Of a stretch of DNA of 34,095 nucleotides, positions 16,962 to 26,091 are shown piece by piece (within the stretch, counting starts at the first letter, position 1; each line of letters opens with the position of its first letter). The translations under genes and the position numbers were made by a program. The notes beneath the pieces were generated by a model. That model was not told the origin of the DNA and made no database searches. It was given only the letters and a program-made list of their open reading frames with translations. This stretch comes from Mariprofundus sp. (GTDB lineage Bacteria; Pseudomonadota; Zetaproteobacteria; Mariprofundales; Mariprofundaceae), in the NCBI GenBank assembly GCA_030951025.1, contig JAUZQK010000007.1, positions 1-34,095 of the forward strand, read 5' to 3'.

Positions 16962-18676
16962 TATTGTGGCAGGGCGCTTAATTCACGGGTGATTTTCCAG
17001 CCGGATTCCGAGCGTTGCAGTTGCAGTTGTTTGGTGTCTGTTTGACTGAATCGTGGTGAGGTGTATTTCTGGGTGAATATTACTCGCGCCTGATTATCTT
17101 GCGGGTAGCTGATTTCGACGTTTTGAACGCTGATTTCAATGTTCTTCTTATTACCGATACGCATGCGTCGGGAGGTTTTCCAGGCTTCGATGCTGTTAAA
17201 TTTTTGGCCGGGCACGAAGTCATCTGAATAGGCCGCAAAATAAGCCTTGAGATCCTGTTTGACCCAGGCTTGACGCCATAATTCCAGGGCGATTTTCACT
17301 GCTATATCCATGCTTTCAATCGATTGACGCGATGCCTGTTGCTCAGGCCGGGGTAAATTCACATTGATGGTGATTGATGGGCAGTTTTTGTAATGGACAG
17401 TGGCATTGGCTTTGAGACTGGCAGTCCAGCGGGGTAATTGATCCTGAATCGCGACATTGCTTAAAATGCTTTGAATTTGATCACGGTTGCTTTCCAATGA
17501 GTTGGGATCGACGTGGCGTTTTTCAACAACGCGAATAATGTGCAGACCGAAATTGGTTTCGACGACACCACTGGTTTCTCCGGCTTGCAGTGCAAAAGCT
17601 GCTTTCTCAAACGATGCCACCATGGCACCTTTTTTGAACCAGCCCAGATCACCACCTGTAGTGGCACTAGGCCCTTGTGATGCTTCTGTGGCGCGAATAC
17701 TGAAGGCTTTATCACTCACACCCTGCATATCATCGGCGATGGTTCGAGCCCGTTGGTAAATCTTTTCACGGGTTGCTTCATCGGCTGTTGAGGGGATTTG
17801 TAACAGGATGTGACGGGCATGGATTTCATCATGACTGACTCCGACACTTTTAGCTTCTTTCCAGCGTTCGTTGATGACCTTGAGAATATGGAAGCCGGAC
17901 GGGGAACGAATCGGGTCGGTTATTTCATTGACCGCCAAATCCAGTGCCGGCGCAAAACGCTGGCTGATGCCACCCTCCATGAACCAGCCCATGATACCTT
18001 GCTGTTGGCGGTCGGGTGATTCTGAATAGAGAGCAACCAGTTGAGAAAACTCTTTACCCTGCTCGAGCTGGTGATGGATATCGCGTATGCGGGCGCGCAC
18101 CTTGGCAAGCTGCTGGGGTGTCGGCTCCGGTGGTATGGTCAGGAATATTTGTGCGACCTGTACTTCACGGCGTGGTTTGGCCACGGCAAGGTATTTTCTG
18201 TAATACTCACTGATGGCTTCTTCGGAGACTTGCACCTTGCTGCGCACGGCAATATTGATCACTTTACCGATGAGCAGTTGGTCATGGATTTTTTCTTTAA
18301 AGTCGTCGAAGTTGCCACCCTGCTGATTGACTACTTGTTCCAGTTGGCCGGGTGACATGCCATTTTTGCTTTCGATGTCCCGGATTGCATTGCCCATTTC
18401 TTCTGGATTGACGGAGAGTTCCAGCTTCTGGGCTTCTTCGAGCTGTAAGGTATTCATGATCCGCGCATCGAGTGAGCGACGATTCAACTCCTCTGCCGAG
18501 GGCAGGTTTTTCTCACCGGACTGACGCAATTGCAGCAGCATTTCCTGGGTATCTTTGGCCACCTCATAACAGGTGATGACATTGTTATCGACGACTGCGG
18601 CAATGGCATCAATTGTTTCTGCGCGGGCTGGTGAAACCAGGAATAATAAGCTGATAAGAAAAACTGGGACGTGCAT
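16961..18676 (-). CDS. surA: Periplasmic chaperone SurA with extra C-terminal NTF2-like domain
   Basis: SurA escorts outer-membrane proteins across the periplasm to the BAM complex. The start at 18676 has GGAGG upstream and opens a signal peptide ending SPARA. The N-domain spans about 21-165. Two parvulin domains follow: 170-270 (VQVAQIFLTIPPE ... GFHILKV) and 283-388 (IHARHILLQIP ... GLHIIRVVEKR). The protein is 571 residues against 428 in E. coli. The surplus is a separate module at about 457-571 (bases 16961-17308) with W, AW, AYSDDFVP, W...SRR, and a final GWKITRE, resembling the NTF2-like (Cds6/DUF4440-type) domains appended to some L,D-transpeptidases. Operon: lptD 102 bases upstream, pdxA overlapping downstream. 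Confidence 0.93.
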   Translation of the reverse strand: MHVPVFLISLLFLVSPARAETIDAIAAVVDNNVITCYEVAKDTQEMLLQLRQSGEKNLPSAEELNRRSLDARIMNTLQLEEAQKLELSVNPEEMGNAIRDIESKNGMSPGQLEQVVNQQGGNFDDFKEKIHDQLLIGKVINIAVRSKVQVSEEAISEYYRKYLAVAKPRREVQVAQIFLTIPPEPTPQQLAKVRARIRDIHHQLEQGKEFSQLVALYSESPDRQQQGIMGWFMEGGISQRFAPALDLAVNEITDPIRSPSGFHILKVINERWKEAKSVGVSHDEIHARHILLQIPSTADEATREKIYQRARTIADDMQGVSDKAFSIRATEASQGPSATTGGDLGWFKKGAMVASFEKAAFALQAGETSGVVETNFGLHIIRVVEKRHVDPNSLESNRDQIQSILSNVAIQDQLPRWTASLKANATVHYKNCPSITINVNLPRPEQQASRQSIESMDIAVKIALELWRQAWVKQDLKAYFAAYSDDFVPGQKFNSIEAWKTSRRMRIGNKKNIEISVQNVEISYPQDNQARVIFTQKYTSPRFSQTDTKQLQLQRSESGWKITRELSALPQ

Positions 18677-18778
18677 GAAGCCTCCAACAATGATGCTTAC
18701 CTTTGTATCAGGTTTATAGCGTACCTGCTTGCAAAGTAAGTGATGAAACTGACCCTGATGATGCATGGGGGATCCGAA

Positions 18779-20884
18779 TTAGGAACCAACGCTACCGAGC
18801 CCCTTAAACTCGAGCAACAAACGGAAACCAAAGTTGGATGCTGTGCCCGTACCAATCGGGCTATTGGTGCGATATGCTTCAAAGCCCAGTGTCCAGCACG
18901 GGTGATTATATTGTAAGCCCAGGGCTGTGCGTTGAGAGAGTTTAAGCAGCATATCATATTGCCAGTTGGCAGTGGCTTTCCAGCGGTGATTTAAGCCGAT
19001 CTGGCTGTTTAAGCTCAGCAATTGAACCTTGGTGGTATAGCGCGCATCGGTGAACTTATAGGTAGCGGATACATGATCACCATCGGCTGAACTGATACTT
19101 GCAGATGCATTGAGATCAGCCCAGAAACGCTTGGCGGTATCGTATTGGCCACTGCTGGATAAGCGCAGATTGCCCAGCGGCTGCCAGATGGCTTCAGCCA
19201 AGAGGTTGGAAAAAGGCCGTGTCGGTGTGCTTTGTAAGGCTGTATCGATGCTTGTTCGCATTAAATCATAAGACATACCTGTGCGTACAATCAGCACATC
19301 GCGTTTTACCGATGTATCCAGATCATTGAACTGTAATCTGTTTTCCAACAACACACTGACCCGACTGCTGCGTTCAATGCGATCGAGGCCGGTGAAGCGG
19401 TTGCCCGAGAGTAGATTGCTTTGGTTTAATAACACCAGACTGGAATCGAATACGGGCAAACCGCGTTGGTTGGGCGCGCTGATATAATCATACCGTATAA
19501 TGGGCGAGACAACATGTCGCCAGCCGTGCTGCGCGCCAATGCGTTCAAAATCCGAGCGTACTTCGAGGCTTGCATCAGCTGTGGTGCGGGTTGGTTTATT
19601 GTCCGGTAACAGGCTTTGTTGCAGCCAATAACGTGTATGTTGTACACCTGCAGTCAGCACCGCCGATATGCCGCCGCCATCGAGCTCCCATGGCATTTCA
19701 ATATAGGGGCGAATATTAACGCGCCAGCCATTTTCACCAGTGCGCCGGCTAAAACGGGTGCTTTGTTGGCCAAGATGGGCAATTAGATTGGGGTTGATTT
19801 GCCAGCGTGCATCACTTTGCAATCGGGGCAGGATTTGCAGGGTGGTGGCATTGCTCTGCAATAACAGGTTCTGCAAATGCATCCCTTGCAGCGACCAGTT
19901 GGCCATGAAATCTTGATGTTGAACGGCTTGTGATAGCGTCGCGATGCTCTGTAAAAATACCGAACTGATCTGATTGCCGGTGGCATAATCAGCCACATAC
20001 AAACGGTCGCTGACATGATCTGCTTTGGCACTTAATTGCATATTGGCGGGTAAGCGCCATTGCAGTTCTCCGCCCAATCGACTGCGTGTCGAGCCTGCGA
20101 TGGTGTCGTTGATGCCAGCAATATTAATGCTTTCATGACCATAATCGGATACGTGACGTGCCTCCAGTTCACCCATGAGGCCACGCGCGCTCATCCAGCG
20201 CGGTGTGACGGTGAGATCCCAATTGGCTTGGGGTGCAAAATAATAGGGCAGGGATATTTCGCTACCGCGCCGTTTGCCGGTGGCGACATTGGGCATTAAA
20301 AAACCGGATTTGCGCTTTAACGACTGCTGCCACCAGGGCGTATAAATCACAGGGATTTGCCATAATTCGAGACGGGCATGATTGGCAGTAAAGCTGCCTT
20401 CAGCTTGATTGATGACAGCGCGGCTGGCAGCAACCCGCCATGATTCCTCATCAATCGGGCACGATGAAAACAGCACTTCTTCGGCTTCATAGGTTTGATC
20501 ATCAACACGTTTGACGTGAGCGGCAGTGATGCGTTCGCCACCTGCGAGTGTAATCACAGCATGACCCATGTGGCCGGTTTTGCTTTGTGTTTGCATAATG
20601 GCCTGATCGGTTTCAATGGTGGCTTTGTCCGATTTGATGATGACATGGCCTTTGGCTTCGAGCACATGCTGATTGGCGCGGTATTTTACTTCATCGGCCA
20701 TGAGTGTGTCCCATTGCCGTATGATCACCACATGACCACGGGCAATCACCACACCATCGGCTGTGCGACTGATTTCATCAGCCGTAATATCAACCGGTTC
20801 GGCCACGGCAAGAGATGCCGAAAGGGATACTGCGCAGGGCAGCATGAGTAGGGTGATGCATAATACATACAGGCGGTGGAGCAT
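18779..20884 (-). CDS. lptD: LPS-assembly protein LptD
   Basis: A 701-residue outer-membrane LPS translocon component (LptD/OstA). It has a signal peptide ending SLAVA, a periplasmic OstA/beta-jellyroll domain (about 30-150, with ADEISRTADGVVIARGHVVI) and a C-terminal beta-barrel. The barrel entry reads QIPVIYTPWWQQSLKRKSGF, close to the LptD consensus PVFYLPY. The mature protein appears to have just two cysteines, Cys142 (FSSCPIDEESW) and Cys663 (HPCWTLGFEAYR), enough for one N-domain-to-barrel disulfide, whereas E. coli LptD has four. No strong Shine-Dalgarno is visible at ATG 20884. It heads lptD-surA-pdxA in the conserved order. Confidence 0.95.
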   Translation of the reverse strand: MLHRLYVLCITLLMLPCAVSLSASLAVAEPVDITADEISRTADGVVIARGHVVIIRQWDTLMADEVKYRANQHVLEAKGHVIIKSDKATIETDQAIMQTQSKTGHMGHAVITLAGGERITAAHVKRVDDQTYEAEEVLFSSCPIDEESWRVAASRAVINQAEGSFTANHARLELWQIPVIYTPWWQQSLKRKSGFLMPNVATGKRRGSEISLPYYFAPQANWDLTVTPRWMSARGLMGELEARHVSDYGHESINIAGINDTIAGSTRSRLGGELQWRLPANMQLSAKADHVSDRLYVADYATGNQISSVFLQSIATLSQAVQHQDFMANWSLQGMHLQNLLLQSNATTLQILPRLQSDARWQINPNLIAHLGQQSTRFSRRTGENGWRVNIRPYIEMPWELDGGGISAVLTAGVQHTRYWLQQSLLPDNKPTRTTADASLEVRSDFERIGAQHGWRHVVSPIIRYDYISAPNQRGLPVFDSSLVLLNQSNLLSGNRFTGLDRIERSSRVSVLLENRLQFNDLDTSVKRDVLIVRTGMSYDLMRTSIDTALQSTPTRPFSNLLAEAIWQPLGNLRLSSSGQYDTAKRFWADLNASASISSADGDHVSATYKFTDARYTTKVQLLSLNSQIGLNHRWKATANWQYDMLLKLSQRTALGLQYNHPCWTLGFEAYRTNSPIGTGTASNFGFRLLLEFKGLGSVGS

Positions 20885-20955
20885 GGTGCTGCAAGCTAGC
20901 TTACAATTTTAAGCCGTCTACAGGCGCGCTGTGCCAATGTTGATGGTGGTTGCGT

Positions 20956-21732
20956 TTATTCTGTTGATGATTTGATATTTTGATCGATGTTTTGATCCAT
21001 GCATGGGGTGACGCTTTGTTTGTTGGTCGAGCTGCTTGTTGAGACATTTTTTTCCGAATTACTTTTCGTTGTATCGGCTGACTCCATGTCAGTCTCCGCA
21101 GCATGTTGCTTGTGGGTATATTCTTCAATGAATACTGTGACATTGGCGATAATCAATGAATAGACCACGATACCAAAAATCATGGTAATCACCGCCACAA
21201 TACGGCCGCCCGGAGTGATCGGTACAATATCCCCATAACCCACCGTGGTCAGGGTAACAAAGGCCCACCATAAGCCATCCTGCATGACACCAAACTGAGG
21301 GTTTTGCTCATGTTCCAATAGATAAGTACCTGTGCCAAAGACAAATACAATACCGAACACCATGGCCATGGCCACAGGTAAACTTTCGCCGGATAAGACC
21401 AGCAAGCGCAATATTCGATCTTTGTTGGCTCGAATCAGTGCGCCCACGCGCAAAGCCGGTAACAAGTGAGCGAACCTTAGCGCCATCAACATGCGCAATA
21501 CAGGTGAGGACAATAAAACCACAACAACCAAATCAAACCAGTTGGATTTCATCCATGCAGTGCGGTCATCGGCGATGCGCCAACGGATAAAAAACATAAT
21601 CACAAATGAAACGAGAATGACCATGGTGCTCCAATCGGGCAAATCATCGATGAAAGAAACCGCAACGGCGGCCAATGTTATCACAAACATTGCAACATCG
21701 AGAGCGCGTTGGAGCAGTAGTCGTTTGGTCAT
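20956..21732 (-). CDS. Voltage-gated-type potassium channel, 6-TM
   Basis: A 258-residue ion-channel protein. The selectivity filter TVGYGD (163-168) is exact for K+. An S1-S4 module precedes it (helices from about 10 to 115), with an S4-like segment ALRFAHLLPALRVGALIRANK containing spaced arginines. S5 and S6 flank the filter (GIVFVFGTGTYLLE and ITMIFGIVVYSLIIANV). The last 50 residues are a hydrophilic, Ser/Thr/Asn-rich tail without a recognisable ligand domain. It sits 21 bases after yqhA and 71 before lptD; a poor Shine-Dalgarno suggests coupling to yqhA. Confidence 0.88.
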   Translation of the reverse strand: MTKRLLLQRALDVAMFVITLAAVAVSFIDDLPDWSTMVILVSFVIMFFIRWRIADDRTAWMKSNWFDLVVVVLLSSPVLRMLMALRFAHLLPALRVGALIRANKDRILRLLVLSGESLPVAMAMVFGIVFVFGTGTYLLEHEQNPQFGVMQDGLWWAFVTLTTVGYGDIVPITPGGRIVAVITMIFGIVVYSLIIANVTVFIEEYTHKQHAAETDMESADTTKSNSEKNVSTSSSTNKQSVTPCMDQNIDQNIKSSTE

Positions 21733-21753
21733 GTCGAATAAATGTTGATGCGT

Positions 21754-22266
21754 TTATTTATGTTCGCCGGATTTGTGACCGTAATAACCGGCCAGTGCCA
21801 CCAGAAAAATACCACCACCCATATACAGTACATCGAGTGGTTCTTTAAATTCGACATGCAATACGTTTTTGAAAAAGGCCACGATGAGGATCATGAGAAT
21901 CACTTTACCCAAGCGATCTTTCAAATCATCGAGGCTTTCAATTTGTAATAATTTACCGGCGGCAGGATTGTCACGGGCAATATCGAGTTTGTCGATATGC
22001 AGTTCATATACACCGAGGCCAAAAATAAGCAGCACCATGGCGAGCAGAAAATCATCTACGGCAGTAATAACATGGCTCACCACATTGGTATGGAAATCAG
22101 GCACAGTATGGCCGAGTGCATAGACATTGAAGAACTCAACCAACAACTTGCCCATATCAATGGCGGACAGGATAAATAATAACGCCATGCCGACAATACA
22201 GGACCAAACCGCCAGTAGTGTCAGGTACCGTGAGTTCCAAAGCATTCGTTCAAAAAATCGTTTCAT
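21754..22266 (-). CDS. yqhA: YqhA family (UPF0114) membrane protein
   Basis: A 170-residue UPF0114/YqhA inner-membrane protein; function unknown. Family features include an N-terminal FERMLWNSRYLTLLAV, a helix through MVLLIFGLGVYELHIDKLD, a cytoplasmic loop with LQIESLDDLKDRLGKVILMI, and a last helix YMGGGIFLVALAGYYG. GAGGGG lies about six bases before the ATG. Together with the K+ channel 21 bases downstream it forms a small membrane-protein pair; joint involvement in ion homeostasis is only an inference. Confidence 0.87.
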   Translation of the reverse strand: MKRFFERMLWNSRYLTLLAVWSCIVGMALLFILSAIDMGKLLVEFFNVYALGHTVPDFHTNVVSHVITAVDDFLLAMVLLIFGLGVYELHIDKLDIARDNPAAGKLLQIESLDDLKDRLGKVILMILIVAFFKNVLHVEFKEPLDVLYMGGGIFLVALAGYYGHKSGEHK

Positions 22267-22365
22267 AACATACCCCTCAAATTGATTGGCCTAAAGCTAG
22301 TTTATTCTGCCGGATTCGTCAGCAGGATTGATGCCAATGTGTTGTTTTCAGTATTCAGACAGCGT

Positions 22366-22983
22366 TCAGGCTGGCCAGAGACCTGCTCCGGTGCGTAGTA
22401 ATTCAGGCTCATGATTGCATAAATCAATCACGCTGGTTGGTTCCATGCCGCCCCAACCGGCATCCAGTATGGCACACGATAAATGTTTTAAACGTGGCAC
22501 AAAGAGATCAGGATCAATAGCCGGGTGGGCTTCATCAGGCAACTGCAGTGTGGTGCATAATAAAATATCACCATATTCTTCCAACAACATCTGACACACC
22601 GGATGATCCGGCATGCGAATGCCAACATCGCGACGTTTGCCAAAGATGCGACGTGGCAAGGATGAGCTGGCCGGTAAAATGAATGTATAGGGTCCCGGCA
22701 GACAGCGTTTGAGGATGCGGTGAGCTTGATTATCCATGCCTACACAGGTGGCCGCTTGCGATAAATTGGCACAAACCACCGACCACAAATGGCTGGAATC
22801 CAGCTGGCGCAGTTGTCGCATATCATTGATGGCATTCGAAGATGTCGGCTTGCACATCATGACATAGGTGGTGTCAGTCGGTACAACGATAAACAAGCCC
22901 TGTTGCAACAGCGCCACGGCACGCCTGATCTGTCTGATCTGGGGGCGTTCGGGATGCAGGCGCAGATGTTCAAATTGATGCAT
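22366..22983 (-). CDS. yciO: YciO, Sua5/YrdC/YciO family protein
   Basis: A 205-residue member of the Sua5/YrdC/YciO family that binds RNA and ATP-like ligands. YrdC and Sua5 make threonylcarbamoyl-AMP for t6A in tRNA; the role of YciO-type members is less certain. The sequence follows YciO rather than YrdC: VPTDTTYVMMCKPTSSN, CLPGPYTFILPASSSLPRRI, KRRDVGIRMPDHPVCQMLLE, and the C-terminal MEPTSVIDLCNHEPELLRTG. The usual 'Y.LGC' near residue 40 is altered to VMMCK. Its start is 44 bases after the asmA stop. Confidence 0.88.
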   Translation of the reverse strand: MHQFEHLRLHPERPQIRQIRRAVALLQQGLFIVVPTDTTYVMMCKPTSSNAINDMRQLRQLDSSHLWSVVCANLSQAATCVGMDNQAHRILKRCLPGPYTFILPASSSLPRRIFGKRRDVGIRMPDHPVCQMLLEEYGDILLCTTLQLPDEAHPAIDPDLFVPRLKHLSCAILDAGWGGMEPTSVIDLCNHEPELLRTGAGLWPA

Positions 22984-23027
22984 TGTTTAGCAGCTGATTG
23001 TTTTGTCGTTGATTGATGCGGCGGTGA

Positions 23028-25334
23028 TTAAAATCCGGGGATCATACCTCCAAGCCCTTTGAGTAACTGCTGTTTGGGTGACTCAGGCTGTGCTTGAGGT
23101 TGCGTTGCTGGAGCCGGTTGATTGGCTTGTTTGCCACCGCCAAGCAATTTACCCAACGATCCACCAATATTATGTGCGCCTTTGTTTAATAGCGCAGGTG
23201 CATTCTGAATCAATGTTTTGGCATTGATGATGGGTATGATTTTGGGTGCGTCGAAAGGGCCATAGATGCGCAGTGGAATGGATAAACCCGGCCGCAAGAA
23301 TGAGCTACCTTGTCCTTGCAATGTGCCAACCACACGTGGTTTCACTTCATAATCCAGTGTTTTGTTGACCAGATTAATAGTGCCCTTACCGGTGATACGC
23401 AACAGTGGTGAGGCCATGAATAGATCCTGATTGGTGGCAATACCGTTTTTTATATCAAAACTGCCGGAGAGTTGGGCGAAATCCGTTTCTTTCGGGCCTT
23501 GTTTGTAGGCTGTTGGATTGGTGTATTTGCGCAGTGCTCCGGCGATATCGAAGCCCTTTAATTTACCATCACGAAACAGCACCGTACCGCGTCCATTGAG
23601 CGTGTTCACAGCTTTAGGCGTGAGGCCGGTGGCATGGAATTTTGTATCCATGTCCATGCTGCCTTCTAGCATGTTAAAATCAGCCAGTGTGGCCAATAGC
23701 GGGCCTGCCTGGACACGTGAGATATGCACTGACTCAGTCCATTTTACAGGATAGCTGTTGACGTTCAGGGTGGCTTTTTCCGTCACCTTACCACTGGCCA
23801 GCTTGAAGCTGAGTGGTTGCAATCGGAATTGACCCTTGGCCGCGTTGATGGTGGCAGAAAAGTCGGACATTTCCATGCCACGCATAAATAACGAGCCGAT
23901 TTTAAGCTGTGAGGCGATTTTCCAGGTTTTCAAGAAACGCAAGTCAGGTTCGGCCGCTTCTTTTGCCGGTTTTACAGCGGCGATTGCCTCATTGATCAGA
24001 GAGAAGCTTTGCAAACGCCTGTGAGCCGTCTTGTTGTCTTCGCCTTGCGGTAGCCAAGCATCGAGATGCAGTTGTTTGGCTGTCATACGTAAACGAATGT
24101 CGGGGCCGGCGTAGCTAAGGCTGCCCGATGTCTGCAGCAGTTCATTGTCCAATTTTAGCTGGAAGTCGCGAATGTCTAATTTTTTAGTGCCGCCTGCCAA
24201 CGAGGCATTAAACTTGAGCTGTTTCCAGGGCGCGGGGTGATTGGCGTACATGGCTTTTAAATCAGGTACAAAGGCCTCTAACCATGTGCGCTCGATGGCT
24301 TGGCTATCAATGCGCATCTTAAAGCTCGGCTGTTTAGATAAATGGTTCAGGCTACCATTGGCATCAATCAGAGTCTTGCCATCAACAGCCAGCGAAGCAT
24401 GGTTGATTTTCATTTGATTGGCAGTTGGCATTTCAATTTTCCAGCTCAAGCCCAGATCATGGGCGGCTTTCAAGTTGAATTCGCCATTGCTTAACCGAAT
24501 ACCATCCGGCCGCTGCTCGATTTGTGCGGAGACTTGTACTGAGGCGTTAGCGATATCTCCAAGCTGTGCAGGCCAGCCGCTGATTATTTTTTTGAACGGC
24601 TTGAGTTGGATGTCAGTTGCTGAAAACTGCCCTTGTAGGGGTAGTGCATTGACATCCAAGGTGGCTGGATCACCAACCGGCCCAAGCTGTGCATCGAGTT
24701 TAAATGCATTATCGGATAATTTGCCGGACATCGATATGCTGATCGGCCGATCCAGTTGCACATCGTTGAGTGCCACGGTCAATTCAGATAATACTACCGG
24801 TGCAGCTGCCGCATCGACCCAGGTGATTTCACCGCCAGTCAGGCTGAGTGACTCGGCCTGCAATGCGGCCAGAGCCGGAGCTGCTGGTGCCGACGCAGCC
24901 GTGCTTGCCGTTGTCGGAGATGATGTGGCGTTGTCGGGCGCAGGTGCGGCAATCAAATCACCCCAGTTGCTCTCACCATTTTTGCGACGCTCGAGATAAA
25001 TCACCGGCGCTACGATTTCAAAGTGTTTGATTTCAATTTGTTTGGATAACAACGGCATCAGCGCCAGTTTCACATGCAAACGCTCGACACTGAGGAAATC
25101 ACGCTGAGCAAAACCTTTTCGATTGGCCAAATGCACATTATCCAGTTCAATGCCTACCCAAGGGAACAATGAGGCCTCTATATTGCCAATGCTTAATTTG
25201 CGTCCGGTGGCCTCTTCAACCTTTTGCTCGATTTGACTCTTATAAACATTCACGTCGATAAAAAAAGGTGCTGACAGCAATGCAACAGTAAGCAAGGCAA
25301 ACAGAATGAGGCTGTAACGAATGATTTTGGACAT
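23028..25334 (-). CDS. AsmA family envelope protein
   Basis: A 768-residue AsmA-like protein. It is anchored by one N-terminal helix (IIRYSLILFALLTVALLSAP), with the rest in the periplasm. The AsmA N-terminal motif follows: PFFIDVNVYKSQIEQKVEEA, TGRKLSIGNIEASLFPWVGI and LDNVHLANRKGF. A low-complexity Ala/Pro/Thr linker sits near 155-185. The C-terminal AsmA_2-type region includes LNGRGTVLFRDGKLKGFDIA and VPRVVGT-like elements near the end, finishing in a Pro/Gln-rich tail. Family members form bridge-like tubes implicated in phospholipid or OMP homeostasis. GGAGGG before ATG 25334 sets the start. Confidence 0.9.
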   Translation of the reverse strand: MSKIIRYSLILFALLTVALLSAPFFIDVNVYKSQIEQKVEEATGRKLSIGNIEASLFPWVGIELDNVHLANRKGFAQRDFLSVERLHVKLALMPLLSKQIEIKHFEIVAPVIYLERRKNGESNWGDLIAAPAPDNATSSPTTASTAASAPAAPALAALQAESLSLTGGEITWVDAAAAPVVLSELTVALNDVQLDRPISISMSGKLSDNAFKLDAQLGPVGDPATLDVNALPLQGQFSATDIQLKPFKKIISGWPAQLGDIANASVQVSAQIEQRPDGIRLSNGEFNLKAAHDLGLSWKIEMPTANQMKINHASLAVDGKTLIDANGSLNHLSKQPSFKMRIDSQAIERTWLEAFVPDLKAMYANHPAPWKQLKFNASLAGGTKKLDIRDFQLKLDNELLQTSGSLSYAGPDIRLRMTAKQLHLDAWLPQGEDNKTAHRRLQSFSLINEAIAAVKPAKEAAEPDLRFLKTWKIASQLKIGSLFMRGMEMSDFSATINAAKGQFRLQPLSFKLASGKVTEKATLNVNSYPVKWTESVHISRVQAGPLLATLADFNMLEGSMDMDTKFHATGLTPKAVNTLNGRGTVLFRDGKLKGFDIAGALRKYTNPTAYKQGPKETDFAQLSGSFDIKNGIATNQDLFMASPLLRITGKGTINLVNKTLDYEVKPRVVGTLQGQGSSFLRPGLSIPLRIYGPFDAPKIIPIINAKTLIQNAPALLNKGAHNIGGSLGKLLGGGKQANQPAPATQPQAQPESPKQQLLKGLGGMIPGF

Positions 25335-25377
25335 GCAGATCCCTCCAGGTGTTGAGCTAAGCCGGTTGCCCGGTGTG

Positions 25378-26079
25378 TTATGTATGGTCTGCCATCGTCG
25401 GCGAAAGCGATGCATCTTGCAAGTGTGGAAAGAAATTTAACAGATCTGAGAAATCAGTCACCACATGACTGGCTCCAGCCTGCATCAGCTCAGTACTGCT
25501 GGCCACACCAAACGACACACCCAAAGCCTGAACGCTGGCCGCTTTGGCCATTTGTATATCAAACACAGCATCACCGACCACGCAGGTTTGTTCGGCAGTG
25601 ATGCCGAGCTCCTGCATGCATTCAAGCACCATTGCAGGATGTGGTTTGGAGTGGGTGCAATCGGCTGTGCGCAAGACATAAAACAAATCGTTTAAATCAA
25701 AGCGTTGTAATACACGCTTCAAACCCGCTTTTGATTTGCCGGTTACGACCCCCAGCCAGTAACCGGATGCTCGCAGCCTCTCCAATGTCTGCCGCACATG
25801 TGGAAACAACTCAACCTGATCTTCCAGTAGAATATAATGCTGGCGGTATGCCTCGGCAATATGTTGTTGCAAGGCTGGCTTATTGCTTTGATCTGTTACT
25901 ATTAAACGCCTGATGGCCTGTGTTAATGATAACCCAATTATATCACAAACAGCCTGATGTTCTGGCGCATTTAGACCGGCCTGTTGAAAAGCGGCCTGCA
26001 TGGCCTGCACAATAATACCATGTGAATCGGTCATGGTGCCATCGCAATCAAATAAAATTAAAGCGGGTTCTGAAGAAAT
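25378..26079 (-). CDS. gph: HAD phosphatase, phosphoglycolate-phosphatase-like, with ATT start
   Basis: A 233-residue HAD hydrolase resembling phosphoglycolate phosphatase or other beta-phosphoglucomutase-type enzymes. Motifs: nucleophile FDCDGT (11-16), VVTGKSKAG (motif II), KPHPAM lysine (motif III) and VVGDAVFDIQMAKAA (motif IV). The first ATG in frame (26034) follows directly after FDCDGT, so it would remove the catalytic Asp. Between the upstream TAA and this motif there is no ATG, GTG or TTG. An ATT at 26079 sits six bases after AGGAG and six codons before the beta-strand ALILFD, exactly where the family starts. I therefore call ATT as start. The gene symbol is by family resemblance; substrate is unproven. 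It lies 43 bases before asmA. Confidence 0.82.
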   Translation of the reverse strand: MSSEPALILFDCDGTMTDSHGIIVQAMQAAFQQAGLNAPEHQAVCDIIGLSLTQAIRRLIVTDQSNKPALQQHIAEAYRQHYILLEDQVELFPHVRQTLERLRASGYWLGVVTGKSKAGLKRVLQRFDLNDLFYVLRTADCTHSKPHPAMVLECMQELGITAEQTCVVGDAVFDIQMAKAASVQALGVSFGVASSTELMQAGASHVVTDFSDLLNFFPHLQDASLSPTMADHT

Positions 26080-26085
26080 AGAGCA

Positions 26086-26090
26086 CTCCT
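26086..26090 (-). promoter_or_regulatory. Shine-Dalgarno supporting the ATT start of gph
   Basis: AGGAG on the minus strand, six bases before ATT 26079-26077. The only other start nearby in range, a GTG overlapping this site, is in another frame and hits TGA after a dozen codons. Confidence 0.6.
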
Positions 26091-26091
26091 G

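Noticed and set aside
24418-24999. 193-codon plus-strand frame antisense to the AsmA gene
   Set aside because: Shadow frame with low-complexity Ala/Ser translation and no ribosome-binding site.
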